Part shown: one piece after another, positions 35,387 to 46,290 of the stretch | Layout of the letters: each line of letters begins with the position of its first letter | Numbering within the stretch: position 1 is the stretch's first letter | NCBI RefSeq assembly: GCF_022458985.1 | Contig: NC_061786.1 | Span: 20,772,974 to 20,836,973 of the forward strand | Reading direction: 5' to 3' | Length of the DNA: 64,000 nucleotides | From: Mugil cephalus | Lineage: Eukaryota > Chordata > Actinopteri > Mugiliformes > Mugilidae | Notes under the pieces: model-generated | Databases searched by the model: none | Seen by the model: only the letters and a program-made list of their open reading frames with translations | Told to the model about the DNA's origin: nothing | Made by a program: the position numbers and the translations under genes

Positions 35387-35735
35387 CTTTATACAGGTGT
35401 GTGGTTAAATTACACAGTGCTGGGGCCCGACTTCTTCTTCTTTCATTATTTATATTTTTGTTTTATCTTTCAAGAAGCAAATGTCATGAAATTCCTGTTA
35501 AAAAAACAAACAAAAAAAACAAACAACTGAAGCTGCAGAAATGGTGCCGTGAGGGAGTCTTGACTCATTTGACAACAACTCCAGCTCCATCGTATATATG
35601 ACTAAAAACACTCCCATTTGTCTTGTGACATGTAAAGTAAAACATTTAAAAAAAAAAAAAAAACAAAAAAAAAACAAGGCTCCATGAACCTGTGAGAGTT
35701 TGGGTGCTACATTGATCAACCATAACATTATTGTC
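35387..35735 (+). pseudogene. Inverted partial copy of the drap1-like gene (exon 4 end to past exon 5)
   Basis: The block matches the reverse complement of about 43,715-44,032 nearly base for base. It holds the exon-4 end (GGCCTTTATACAG then GTGTGTGG), intron 4, the exon-5 start (GCAAATGTCATGAAATTCCT) and flanking DNA up to the inverted-repeat element (ATAACATTAT). Relative to the gene it has a ~17-base insertion of A/C-rich sequence after the KKT codons, which breaks the frame. The exon-5 donor GTACGT has decayed to GTATAT. It cannot encode the histone fold, as exons 1-3 and most of exon 4 are absent. Confidence 0.85.
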
Positions 35736-35803
35736 ACAAGATCGTCAGTGTTATTTACTCCCCCGAACAGTGGTTTTATTGTTGTGGCTGATTGTATATG
35801 TCA
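35720..35803. mobile_element. Internally deleted inverted-repeat element
   Basis: It starts GATCAACCATAACATTATTG and ends GTTTTATTGTTGTGGCTGAT. The same ends occur at 43,450-43,732 and 53,875-54,430. It is the downstream neighbour of the gene fragment, just as the larger copy lies downstream of exon 5 in the drap1-like gene. Confidence 0.6.
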
Positions 35804-35940
35804 GCATTTCCTGGTTAAATCTTATTAAAGTTCCAAAATTAACACTAATGAGCATGTGTTAATTTATTTAAAACCTTTATTAGACATTATCTAGGCTACA
35901 ATCACTACAATTAAGAATCCGAAGGAGACAAAAATCTCAA

Positions 35941-36517
35941 CCTCCTGAGACCCTGCGTCCACATATGATGCCTTTAAGTTTTAGGTTTAAGGAAGCTTGT
36001 TCTCCTTCTTTTAAACCTGTTGTCCTCATAAGTGGACAGGTTTATCTGGTATCTAGCAGTAGCAAAGAGTCAATACACTAATGTGGTAGCGGACATTTCA
36101 GTGGATTCATTCTACAGCTGATCATCATGAGACAAAAGTGGATGAGGAACAAAACCTCATGAAATTTTATGGTTGACACTTGTTGATTTTAGTGTTTATT
36201 AACTATTCTAGTTTGACACTTAAATTTAATAAGTTCTGTCAATAGTAACGAGCTACAACGTCACTAATTAGCTCGTTAGTCAGCTTAAGTACTTGTTTGA
36301 GGACATCAGGATTTCATTGTTTGCAGTTCTGCTTTTGGTCACTTCAATATAATATAACATAAAATACTCACATTTTTTTGTTTGTTTGTTTTGTTTTCAA
36401 AAACGACTTCCTGTTCAAAGATTACGCTTAGTTTTTTATAGGTCTTTGGTCCTACTAATCCCAAATCCTCGGAGAAATTAAAAATGCTTAGCAAACAAAA
36501 GCTTGGGTTTCAGGAGG
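35941..36517 (+). mobile_element. TTAA-flanked inverted-repeat element, copy 3
   Basis: The left end is CCTCCTGAGACCC, preceded by TCAA (a one-base change from TTAA). The right end is CAGGAGG followed by TTAA (36,518-36,521). The body matches the 7,260-7,812 copy. The CTCF-like core is decayed here (TATCTAGCAG near 36,041). Confidence 0.7.
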
Positions 36518-36770
36518 TTAAAATAAATTTATAAAGATCAAAAGGTTATGCTGCTGGCATAGCTGACAATGATGTGTTGCACCATAAACACACACGATTA
36601 AGTTGTAATTTCTAAAAATGTTTCCATAATCAATTTGGTGGTTTTAGCGGAGAAATAATATATATATATATATAAAACACAATGTAAAAACACAACTTAT
36701 ATTGGCCTATGTGTGTTTCTCAAAGTTATTTCAATCTTCCTTCCTGACGCGGAACCATTCTTCAGAGCAT

Positions 36771-36993
36771 CACTTCCGGTGGAGGAACCCTTTTTTTTTT
36801 TTCTTCGTTCCGTTTCCAGCATTTTCTAGACCCGGCGTATAATCTCAGGAGCACCGCGCTACAGCTACAGAGTTTTCTAGAAGCAGCGGCGTGCATTAGA
36901 TAGCCACCGGCAGACACACACACAGACACACACACACACACACTCAGTCACTCAGTCACTCAGTCACTCACCGTTTCATCAAGCTGTAATCAA
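36771..36993 (+). promoter_or_regulatory. ahsa1 promoter and 5' UTR with ETS and heat-shock-type sites
   Basis: An ACTTCCGG ETS/GABP-type site lies at 36,772-36,779. TTCTAGAA at 36,875-36,882, preceded two bases upstream by GAG (36,870-36,872), forms an imperfect three-unit heat-shock element (GAGnnTTCnnGAA). A partial TTCTAGA lies at 36,834-36,840. Between there and the ATG are CA repeats (~36,916-36,943) and TCAG-type repeats (36,944-36,970). Heat-shock control is expected for an Hsp90 co-chaperone, but here it rests on motifs. Confidence 0.5.
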
Positions 36994-39900
36994 ATGGCCA
37001 AGTGGGGAGAAGGAGACCCCCGTTGGATTGTGGAGGAGCGAGCCGACGCCACTAATGTCAACAACTGGCACTGGTGAGATATGATGAAAGGACACTGATG
37101 CTAACGAGCTACCTAGCCACCGACTAATGCTAACACCACACATTCTGCTCGTAATAGCGTCAAAAACTGCATTTTTTTTTCATTTTGATCTTGTTTGCCT
37201 GTGTATGTTGGATGATGTGACTGTTTTGTTTGCACTTTCACACACGCGTTGTGTCACATGTTGATTCAGACTGAAATGTAACGGTTCAAATAGTTGGCTA
37301 GCCTCTCGGTTAGCTTGTAGCTAGCCAGTGAAGCTCCAGGTGCATGTGTTGCTGTTTGTCAAACAACACCACGACTAGTGCTATTAAACTATTAAACTAA
37401 ACATACACGTTTCCTCGTAAAAAACATACTAGATTACGTAGGTTTTAGCTTTTTGTCACTGTTTCTACGGCCGGATGGAACACGTGAGGTAGCCCCACTC
37501 ACAACGTGACTAAATAAGGCTGTATGTATTATGAATGAATCAACGTGGCTGATGGGCTGATAGTAGTTTATACCATCTAATGGTCACAGTTTTTGCTGTC
37601 CATGCAGTTAAATCAGTGGTAACCACGTTAATCACCATGGTAACGTCAATCAGAGATCGGACTCCTTCGCGGAAGTAACGTGTGGCTTCCTTAGGCAAAC
37701 ACAGCCATGTCAAGATATTGATAGATTTAGAGCTCGGACTCGTGTTCTGAGAAGAATTGAGTCTGGCTGCGCTTGTCTGGTGCATCTCCTGCATTCACAC
37801 TCTCAAGCACCAATTAACGTTACATGCATGTTAAGTGTGAGAGCCCACATCCTTCATGTTGAGGTGCAAAGGTTGTTTCCTCCCTCTAGGAAAATCTATG
37901 CGATGTGTGCAGAAAAACTGCAGGAATCCGTTTGCAGCTCTCTCTTCGAAGCAACAATCAGACTAAACGCACCATGACGGTCTAATAATGTTCAGTGGAG
38001 AGCGGTTTCAGTTGTAGTAAGCGTGAAACTGCGACTGCCGCTCAAAGGATCTGTTTATAAAAGTATTTATGACGAGCATCTCTACAGCCTCAGGATCTCT
38101 GTTAATGAGTTTTATCACGTTTGATGTTTTAATTTAGACTGTTACGGTAGTAATTTAATAATTGTCGCAGGTTTGGGATGTGAAATCTAAAAGCTGAAGA
38201 GTAGAGTATATATATTTTTGCCAGAAGTTTAATCTTGCAGCAAAATTGTAAGTTGTTAGAATGATTGTCTAGAGAAAACAGGAAATACATTATGTCCTGA
38301 TGACGGTATGTTTTTTTTTTTGTGTGTCTCATCATGTTTCAGGACCGAGCGAGATGCAACAAACTGGTCATCGGATAAATTAAAATCCCTGCTCCTCGGG
38401 TTGAGCGTGGAGAATGAGGAGGGGACGTGTGAGGTGACAGAGGTCAGCAAAGTGGAAGGAGAGGCCTCTATTAATAACCGCAAGGGAAAACTTATTTTCT
38501 TCTACGAGTGGAACCTGAAAGCTACTTGGACCGGTGAGATAAACATCTGTTAATCTCGTTAATCTTAAACTATATTATAGCTTTGAACCTTACATCTGTG
38601 TTTTATAATGGAAAATAACCAGTAACGAGTGGTATCTTTGCATATTTAATATCATAAATGCTATAAATAGGCTTCGAATCTCTGCTGACGTACTTACTCT
38701 CTTTGTTTTACCAGGAAAGTCAAACACGGGAGTCAAATATAAAGGAGCGATTGAGGTTCCCAACCTGTCTGATGAAAACGACATGGAGGACCTCGATGTA
38801 AGTTTGACCAGAGACGCTTGGTGGCTGTGACTGACTGGGAGGTGTAGTTATGTTGTAATCACGTCCGTCCTGTGGCCTGTGTCCAGATTTCTGTATCGCT
38901 GAATAAAGATGAGCCCGACACGCCGCTGCTCAAGCTGATGAAAACAAAAGGGGCGGAGAAAGTCCGCGAAGCTCTCGGCAGCTACGTCGGATTCCTAAAA
39001 ACGGGTCAGTAAAACCAGTCTGGTGTTTAAATGAGATATAAAACAGCGTTAGTTTATCCCACGTATCTGAAATGACCTCGTCACAGATACAAAAAACAAT
39101 AAAAGATAGTATAAAATCTGAAAGAATATACAAAATATACAAGAATATGACTTTAGAATATAACTTAATTGCTGTATAATTTATTGTGGATGAAGAAAAT
39201 GTTCAGTTTTCACTGATATGTTTTATTTTTAACTAACAGAATTCACTCAAGGGATGATCCTGCCCACAGCCAACGGTGTGGCCAAGATGCAGACCACATC
39301 CCAGTCCAAAACCAAAACGGATAAAACTCAGGTAAAATATCTCCCCCTGAATTATTAACCGTAACCCCTCCAGCCATTTTTCTGTGCTCATCCGATCTCT
39401 TTCCCTCGTTCGGGACAGATTTCCTCCTCCGGCAGCACAGCTGCTCCCGTCAACACCGGCGTCAAGATTCCCACCTGTAAGTTCAGCATCAGAGAAACGT
39501 TCCTCACCTCGCCGGCCGATCTCTACAGAGTCTTTCTCAACCAGGAGGTGAGTTTATTTATTTATTTACGAGCGTAGCAGCCGAAGGGGACGGGGTTAAC
39601 GGGTGCGCGGTGGTAGAGCGAAGTGTCTGACTGACTGTGGGCGTCTCGTCTCGTCTCGTCGATGTGCAGATGGTTCAGGCGTTCACACACGGTTCGGCCA
39701 CCGTCGACGGAGAGAAGGGCGGAAAGTTCCGTCTGCTAGATGGAAATGTTTTCGGTGAATTCACGGAGCTGGTGAGGAATATTTCCATGTTTCTATTCAC
39801 CACATTTTGACATTTGGCATTTTAGTCGTAGAAGTCGTAATGATGGAAAAAAATAAGCAAAGAATTGTCTCTCCAACAGGTTCCTGATGAGAAAATAGTA

Positions 39901-41610
39901 ATGAAGTGGAGGTATAACAACTGGCCCTGTGGTAAGTTCAGTCATTTTTATATAGAGCACGACATTTACATAACGAGATTAGACAATGATAATTTGATTA
40001 AATGTGTGTTGTACTTATCTAAATGAACAAATGAATCACCTGTAACTCTTGATCATGAATAAGAAACTTATTAAGTATCATTGAGTCACATTAATCAGAC
40101 CTGGTATTAACATGGATCTGAATGTAAGTGGACGGTTTTATGTGCAGATGTGACGCATTAGGAAAACATCTGTCTGGGCTCAGTCTTTCAGTGTTCGGTC
40201 TTTGGTCACATTAATGGACCTACTCAACTTACATCCTGTCTGCTTGCCTCTATTTTAGACATGAACACCTGAAAAGACAAAAGCAGCATTAAGTGATAAA
40301 GCCTTTTAAAATCTTCTGTCATTTCAGCTGTTAAATAACAAATTAAGAAGTATCAAATGAAGCCTTTTCAAACATATTTGCATGTGGTATGGGTAGGTAT
40401 GTAAAGTAGCCATGTGGAGTTAATAATAATTAGTGTCTTTTTTTTGCCTTATGAGGGGACGTTTGGACGCTTCATGGTCCCAGTTATAATCTTAGTCGTC
40501 TCTAAAATAGCTAACGTCTGACTCGGGGGTAAATAAATATTAACCTAATTTAAGTAAGTGAGAGAAACTTCAGAGCATTTCTGTTCCAAGATGTGTCCTC
40601 ATATTGTGACGTGAAAAAAAACCAAAAAAAACAGCTGGGTTTGTGGTTCTGAAACAACATTAGATTGATTAAACCAGGGATCTTCAATGTTTTTCAGGCA
40701 AAGGACCCACAAACTGATGGAGAGATTACGTAGGGACCCCCACCTACTTTATGTGTTTATAGTGTTATGTCTGAATATATCATTATTATCATTTTTGCAT
40801 TCAAAATTAAGCTATTCAAATAATATACAGATTCAAATATTCATTTCTTTTTATTTCAAATATGTGCAACAGTAGGGTGGGTATCCAACTGCCATAAACA
40901 TAATAAATAAATATAAAATATACATCATATATTGTGTCTCACTAAAATGTGTTGGATTTATGTTAATGTGCATTTAAAGAAATTCAAAAACCCCCAAAAA
41001 ACAAATATATATAAGAATTGAGTCCAATCTAATCAACCAAATATTTTGCGAACTACCTAAAGCAAAAACTTATCAAAAAAAAGCTCATGCATCAACATTA
41101 TATTAACTAACTAAAATGAAAGAAACCATCTTTAGAAAAAAAAAAATATCTTACTTTTTTAGTTTGGCCAAAGCCCCGCCCACTAACATGGAGGAGGAGG
41201 AGCTTATGACCTATACTGCAGCCAGCCACCAGGGGGAGCTCTACTTGCTTTGGCTTCACTCCATCTTCATACAGTCTGTGCTAACGACTGATTGTTATTA
41301 AACAGCGAGACAACTACTGTTTATTTGCACGTGGAACATGAAAATGTGATGTGCATCCGGTCTGAACCTCAGTGTGGGTCCGTCTCAAGCATCACCTGCT
41401 GGGGATCATTATGTGATTGTGTCTTTCTGGTCCGCAGAGCATTACGCGACCATCACAATGACTTTCCTGGACCGTAACACTGAGACGGAGCTGAAGGTGG
41501 AGTGCCGAGGCGTCCCCGACCACCAGGAGGAGCAGACGAAAGAGGGGTGGAAGAGATACTACTTTGAGGCTATTAAACAGACTTTTGGTTACGGAGCGCG
41601 GCTCTGCTGA
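36994..41610 (+). CDS. ahsa1: Activator of Hsp90 ATPase (Aha1)
   Basis: Nine coding exons: 36,994-37,073; 38,343-38,533; 38,715-38,797; 38,887-39,004; 39,240-39,331; 39,419-39,547; 39,670-39,771; 39,880-39,931; 41,438-41,610. They sum to 1,020 nt and 339 aa, one residue longer than human AHSA1, and every junction is GT-AG in frame. Aha1 is a cytosolic co-chaperone that binds the Hsp90 middle and N domains and stimulates ATP hydrolysis. The N-terminal NVNNWHW motif (21-27) and the RKGK motif (73-76), both needed for stimulation in studied homologues, are present. The N domain runs ~28-165, then a polar linker, then the START-like C domain ~208-335, ending IKQTFGYGARLC. Intron 8 (1.5 kb) holds repeats. 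The gene is tail-to-tail with the drap1-like gene. Confidence 0.97.
40670..41285. repeat. Interspersed repeats in ahsa1 intron 8
   Basis: GATCTTCAATGTTTTTCAGG with AAAGGACCCACAAACTGATGG (40,680-40,725), and CCCGCCCACTAACATGGAGG with CAGCCAGCCACCAGGGGGAG (41,176-41,240), match phrases common in teleost dispersed repeats. The second includes a CTCF-like core, CCACCAGGGGGAGC. They lie between exons 8 and 9 and leave splicing intact. Confidence 0.5.
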
Positions 41611-43053
41611 AGACGGTGTCCTGTCGTACGGTCCTTCCTCCCTCCTCCTCTGTTTGGAACCTTTTTTTTTTTTTTTTTTTTTTTTTATTGCATTTCTGTC
41701 CTTCGATCTTTTGGCACAAAACGTCCCTTTGTAAAGACAAAAAATATAGACGAGGCCAGTCTGTCACCTGTGTGTGTGTACATGTTTTAATTTCTGAACG
41801 TATTTAAATCTAGACCCAAACCTCCACCCCCCACCCCCACCTCCACCTCGTCAGTATTTGGCTCAGTTGTTCAAAGGAGCGTAAACGGACTGTGCCTTTA
41901 GGACTCTGGATGGAAAACGGATTAAATAAATCAAAAAGGAATCTGTTGAACCACTAAAGCAAATTGGCCTCCACTTCTATAAGTGTGTAATTACTCCATA
42001 ATAGTAGTAATAATAATGATAATAATAATAATGTCGGTTTTCTTTTTATTTTAAAGAAATATTGTTGCTTTGAGGGAAATAATAAAAAAAAGAATGTTTT
42101 TTTTTTTACTTATTTTATTTGTTTGGGGTGTAACTGTAGTGAAGATGCTTTTCAGCCACGATTGCATGTTTCATTTCAAACTGCCAGATGGAGGAACGAC
42201 TACTGGATCTGAGCTTTACCTGCGAGCTCCTGTCACCTGCAGCCGAGCATCTACGTCACCCGACCAGCGTCCGTACGTCACCTCCGACCTTTCGGCGGGA
42301 ACCAACCAGTAGCGGTTTCAGTTCGTGTCGCGAGCGCAGCGGCTAGAGACATTTTGCTGTATTTGGCTTCAAAATGTACATTGCCAGTAAAATGCTTTCA
42401 GAACAGAGTCCATCTATTTATTCCTCATTTTCACCGTGTAAAAAAGAAAAGAAAAGAAAAGAAAAAAAAAAGATTAGTTTCTTGGAATAAACCAATCTCC
42501 ATATGCTCCTTATTTGTTTTTATTGATCTTCACAACGCATCCGTCAGACACAGTAAATAAAGTTATTTACATGTTATTTATGTTCATTTGCAAATGTTTC
42601 CTTGTCTTTAAAACATTAATTTACAAGTGCTTTAAAAAACAGGAGCCGTGAAGGCAACTGTTCAGTAAAACAAGCACTTAGTTTGGTTTTAAAGATTCGC
42701 TGCAGGTCACGTGTTCAGTTTAACCAGAAAATAAATAAATTAACGGAAAACTATCTGATGCAAAGTATCTAAAAATTCTTAATTCTCAGCTTTACACATA
42801 AACAAAAACCACAAACAGCTCATTCTTTTTTTTCTACAGAGCATCTTGAAACCCATCAAACAAAGTTAAAGGGCTTAATAACAGAAGAAGAACCCCTTCG
42901 TTTATCCCCTAACAAAATAATAATATAGCTCGTAAAGATCCAACGTAGCACATAACGTAAGTAACTTTTCAAAGCTTAAAGAAACGCGTGAACAGAAACG
43001 ATGAAAGGACGTGCAGCTGTAGCTTTGCAGCAGTTTCTGGTGGCTGAGAACAG
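41611..43053. other. Converging 3' UTRs of ahsa1 (+) and the drap1-like gene (-)
   Basis: On the + strand AATAAA-type signals lie near 41,925, 42,066, 42,486 and 42,555. On the minus strand AATAAA (TTTATT on +) occurs near 42,417. A T23 run follows the ahsa1 stop at 41,661-41,686, and an AATAATA microsatellite lies near 42,007-42,031. The true ends cannot be fixed. The UTRs may overlap. Confidence 0.45.
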
Positions 43054-45411
43054 TCAGAAGCAGATGTAGAGCTCCGACTCCTGGAGGAGGGAGAGGAAGT
43101 GAGTCACTCAGCAACGACCAACAAGAATGTAAGACTTTCCTCTTAAAAAGGACAAATTATTTAACTCGTAAGACACCAAAGACTCCTCTCTAAGTAAGTA
43201 TAAACTATGATTTGTTTTAACCTATGTTGAGGTGCTAATGCTAAACAGAAGTTGTTTTAATTTTTAATACAAAATTATTGTTTTTTACGGTGGAGTTATC
43301 GTTGCAGCCTCTTGGGGGCGACATTTAGCTTAATTATTATTTTTCTTTACAGCAGTATAATTATTACTATTGTCTTCATTCACCTTGATTTTTTTTCTTT
43401 CTCTACAGCAAACAGCTCAGCATCGACGTTACCGCACATATGGACACGAATTTGGTTCAGCCACAACATTATGACCACCGGCAGGAGACGTAAATAACAT
43501 CAAATCATCTTTTTGTGACAATTCAGTGTTCTGCTGGGAAACATTTGGACTAGACTTTCATTCATGTGGATGTTACTCAGAAATGTAGCCCCCCCCCCCC
43601 CCCCCCCCCCCCATAGCAAAGACACTCCTTGATTTTAGCAGCCTGACACACACATTCAAATGCTACAGGAACAACTCACTGTTTTGGATCAATGTTAGGA
43701 ATAAAAGTTATAATGTTATGGCTGATCGATGTAGCACCTAAGCTCTCACAGGTTCTTGGAGCCTTTTTTTTTTTGTGTCTACTTTATAAGTCAGAAGACA
43801 AATGGGGGTGTTTTTAGTCATACGTACGCTGGAGCTTGAGTTGTTGTCAAACGAGTCGAGACTCCCTCGTGGCACCATTTCTGCAGCTTCAGTCGTTTTT
43901 TTAACAGGAATTTCATGACATTTGCTCCTTGAAAGATAAAACAAAAACATAAATAATGTTAGAAAGAAGAAGAAGAAGAAGACGGGGCCACTGCACTATG
44001 TAGTTCACCCACATACCTGTATAAAGGCCATATACTCATGCCTCTGTTGTCCTTCTGGGTTGCCGTAGATGTGGCTTCCTCCACCAGGTCCTTGAGGAAG
44101 TGGAAGAGCTTCTCTGACTCGATGCACTGCTTCCTACACGATAACACATCCGAAGTGATGAGGCCATTAATATGTATTTGAAGGCAGACTTAAAGGTCCA
44201 GTGTGCAGGAGTGTGTGCCATCTAGTGGTGAGGTTGTGAAATAGCATTTCTGTCAACACAGTAAAACTCCTATACACTGATCAAGCTAAAAAAAAAAGAC
44301 AAGAATTAAATATTGAGGTCAATGACCGACTTGTTGTTGGAGCCGGCCTCTAGTGGACATGAGAGAAACTGCAGTTTTTAGTTTTATAGTTGCTTGGATT
44401 AGTCCTGATTATTATTATTTTTTTAACCATGCAGCCTCATTTCATTCACCATCACAGTCTATGAAGGTCAAGCAGACTTACTTACATGTGAGCCACAGAT
44501 AAGATGGTGCTGAGATTGGACTGAGTTATCAGACAGGTTTTGGTCAACAGAGACTTCAGAAACATCTCCAACGCTCGGGCTGATTTCTGAAGTTTAGGAT
44601 TTCACAGCTCACACAGTATCTCCATGATCAAAGCAGGGAAAGGATTAAATCACCCGGTGGGGTTTATTTTGGTGTGCTATACTGAATAACAGGAACAGGT
44701 GTCTTTTTGGTGCTGATTTAAAATGTACTAAATGTATTTTTTAAAACTCAAGAAATTAATAATCCAAGATAAATAATTTTGTAGCAATTACAGTATAATT
44801 CGTAAACGGAAACTATATCAATTCTGAATTTGGAGCAGGGTCACTCAAACGACTCCAACTCCCAGCATGCTTTACTGATGATGCTGAGTTTGAGGACTAG
44901 CAACAAAATAGTGAAAATCAGGTCCACATCCAACAGGTAGATATAACCCGACGAAGGATACATATGATCACAGGAACTGCCATGGCAATCCTCCCCACCT
45001 CTGTGTCCTTCTGCATGATTTTTTTGATGCGACTCTGGAAACAATAACAATAAATAAGATTATTTCCACGGAACAAACTGAATATAAATAGATTTCTAAG
45101 CTTTTTAAACAACGACATAATTATTTTGCGGTAAAATTAACACCAGAGTTCATTAAATATATAAAACACAATTCAAATATGTTACAATACATCAATATTC
45201 AGATTTATTGCAGTATTTTCCCCCCAGTAATTTGACAGAGCGCTAATACTCGAAAGTTCCTACAGTCCGTGAATGGGGCTCCGCTCCATGCTAACCGGGC
45301 TAACACCGTTAGCTCGTCTAATCTGACTTTTAAACCGCTTTAACTCGTCGCAATAAAGTTTCTACTTACGGGGGGGAACCGTACGTTAAATCTCCTCTTC
45401 TGTTTGGGCAT
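43054..45411 (-). CDS. DR1-associated protein 1-like (NC2-alpha-like) histone-fold protein
   Basis: Six exons on the minus strand: 45,370-45,411; 44,962-45,034; 44,486-44,579; 44,017-44,133; 43,828-43,927; 43,054-43,080. They total 453 nt and 150 aa, and all junctions are GT-AG and in phase. NC2-alpha pairs with NC2-beta (DR1) to repress TBP-dependent transcription. The N-terminus MPKQKRRFNVRFPPSRIKKI continues [20 protein letters not shown] and ALEMFLKSLL, the histone fold of DRAP1 (human: [31 protein letters not shown], paraphrased by eye). KQCIESEKLFHFLKDLV follows. The C-terminus is unlike DRAP1: the usual Gly/Lys and acidic/Pro tail is replaced by a short Ser-rich end, NNSSSSESELYICF. 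Helix 2-3 residues also diverge. I infer a diverged paralogue or fast-evolving orthologue; the last 27-nt exon follows a strong polypyrimidine acceptor. Confidence 0.85.
43450..43732. mobile_element. Inverted-repeat element in intron 5 of the drap1-like gene, with poly-C
   Basis: The left end GGTTCAGCCACAACATTATG mirrors the right end ATAATGTTATGGCTGATCGA. Inside is a run of 24 C residues (43,589-43,612). The ends match the Tc1-type relics at 35,720-35,803 and 53,875-54,430. Confidence 0.65.
44178..44375. repeat. Common teleost repeat in intron 3 of the drap1-like gene
   Basis: AAAGGTCCAGTGTGCAGGAG followed by GCCATCTAGTGGTGAGGTTG is a phrase repeated across percomorph genomes. It includes a CTCF-like core on the minus strand (CCACTAGATGGCAC). 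Confidence 0.55.
44850..44873 (+). promoter_or_regulatory. ZNF143/SBS-like motif in intron 2 of the drap1-like gene
   Basis: ACTCCAACTCCCAGCATGC matches the ZNF143 consensus closely (ACTACAA-type start, TCCCA core, ATGC end). Confidence 0.4.
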
Positions 45412-46290
45412 TTTAGTCGCTTCAATCCGCGCGGCTCAGCCACATTTTTCATGTTTTCACGCAAACAAACAGCCGTCGGGTCCATTTGTTTACCTTCAGC
45501 AGTAAAACCAGAAAAAAAAAAAAAAAAAAAAAAAAATCACCGCACACCTGAGGTCAGCCCCCCGTGGCCCCGGAAAATGACGTCATAAGATACGCGTCAT
45601 AATTAATAAAAAAATAAATAAATATACTATTCATTAAATGTATTGTGACGTCTGTGTTACAATAGAGTTAATTATTGTTAATTTAAATAAAGTTACAGAT
45701 ATAGATACAGATTTTATACATCAATTAAGTCCAAGTTCATAATTTTAAAAAAAAAGAAAAATTATAAATACATATGTGTTCTGAAATCCAGTGACTAAAG
45801 TAAATAAACACAGTAAAAAAATAAAAAAAATAAAAAAAATGCAGCAATAAATAATCAGCCCTCTCCTACTAGGACATTTTGAGGAAAAAATAAAAATAAA
45901 TAAACAGCAGCATGAAAAATTCAAATAAGTTTCCAAACTACATAAAAAATGATCTGACTTTGAGTGTAGATATTTAAATAAAACACCTAATATGCTCTCT
46001 AAGCATATACTAGATTATATTCACATTTTTTCTCTGAGGAACATACCAACAACATGGATGTTCTCATCTGGACTTGGCTGCTATTACATGTCCATTATCT
46101 ACAGAATATTGCTCTGCCTGCACGACCCTATGTTCCCACATGACTACAAAGGTCAGAGATACGGGCAAGCAGCTACTCATTGCGTTGATTTTTATAACAC
46201 ATAATAAAGCTCCAGAACAGCAGGAGGACCCTTTCTTTTATTTCTTGTTATTATTTTTTATTTTATTGCATTTTAAAATAAGGGAGAATC
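45412..46290. promoter_or_regulatory. Divergent promoter region between the drap1-like gene (-) and plb1-like gene (+)
   Basis: The two start codons face away from each other 879 bp apart. A perfect palindromic CRE, TGACGTCA, lies at 45,579-45,586, just after GGCCCCGGAAAA. The GC-rich half is next to the drap1-like gene; the half near plb1 is AT-rich, so that promoter may be weaker or tissue-specific. A poly-A run lies at 45,511-45,536. Confidence 0.45.

Noticed and set aside
43738-43827. Reading drap1-like exon 5 on to the stop at 43,738
   Set aside because: A donor GTACGT at 43,827 and a strong acceptor at 43,081 give an in-phase final exon, and the read-through tail has no conserved character. 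It remains possible as an alternative 3' end.
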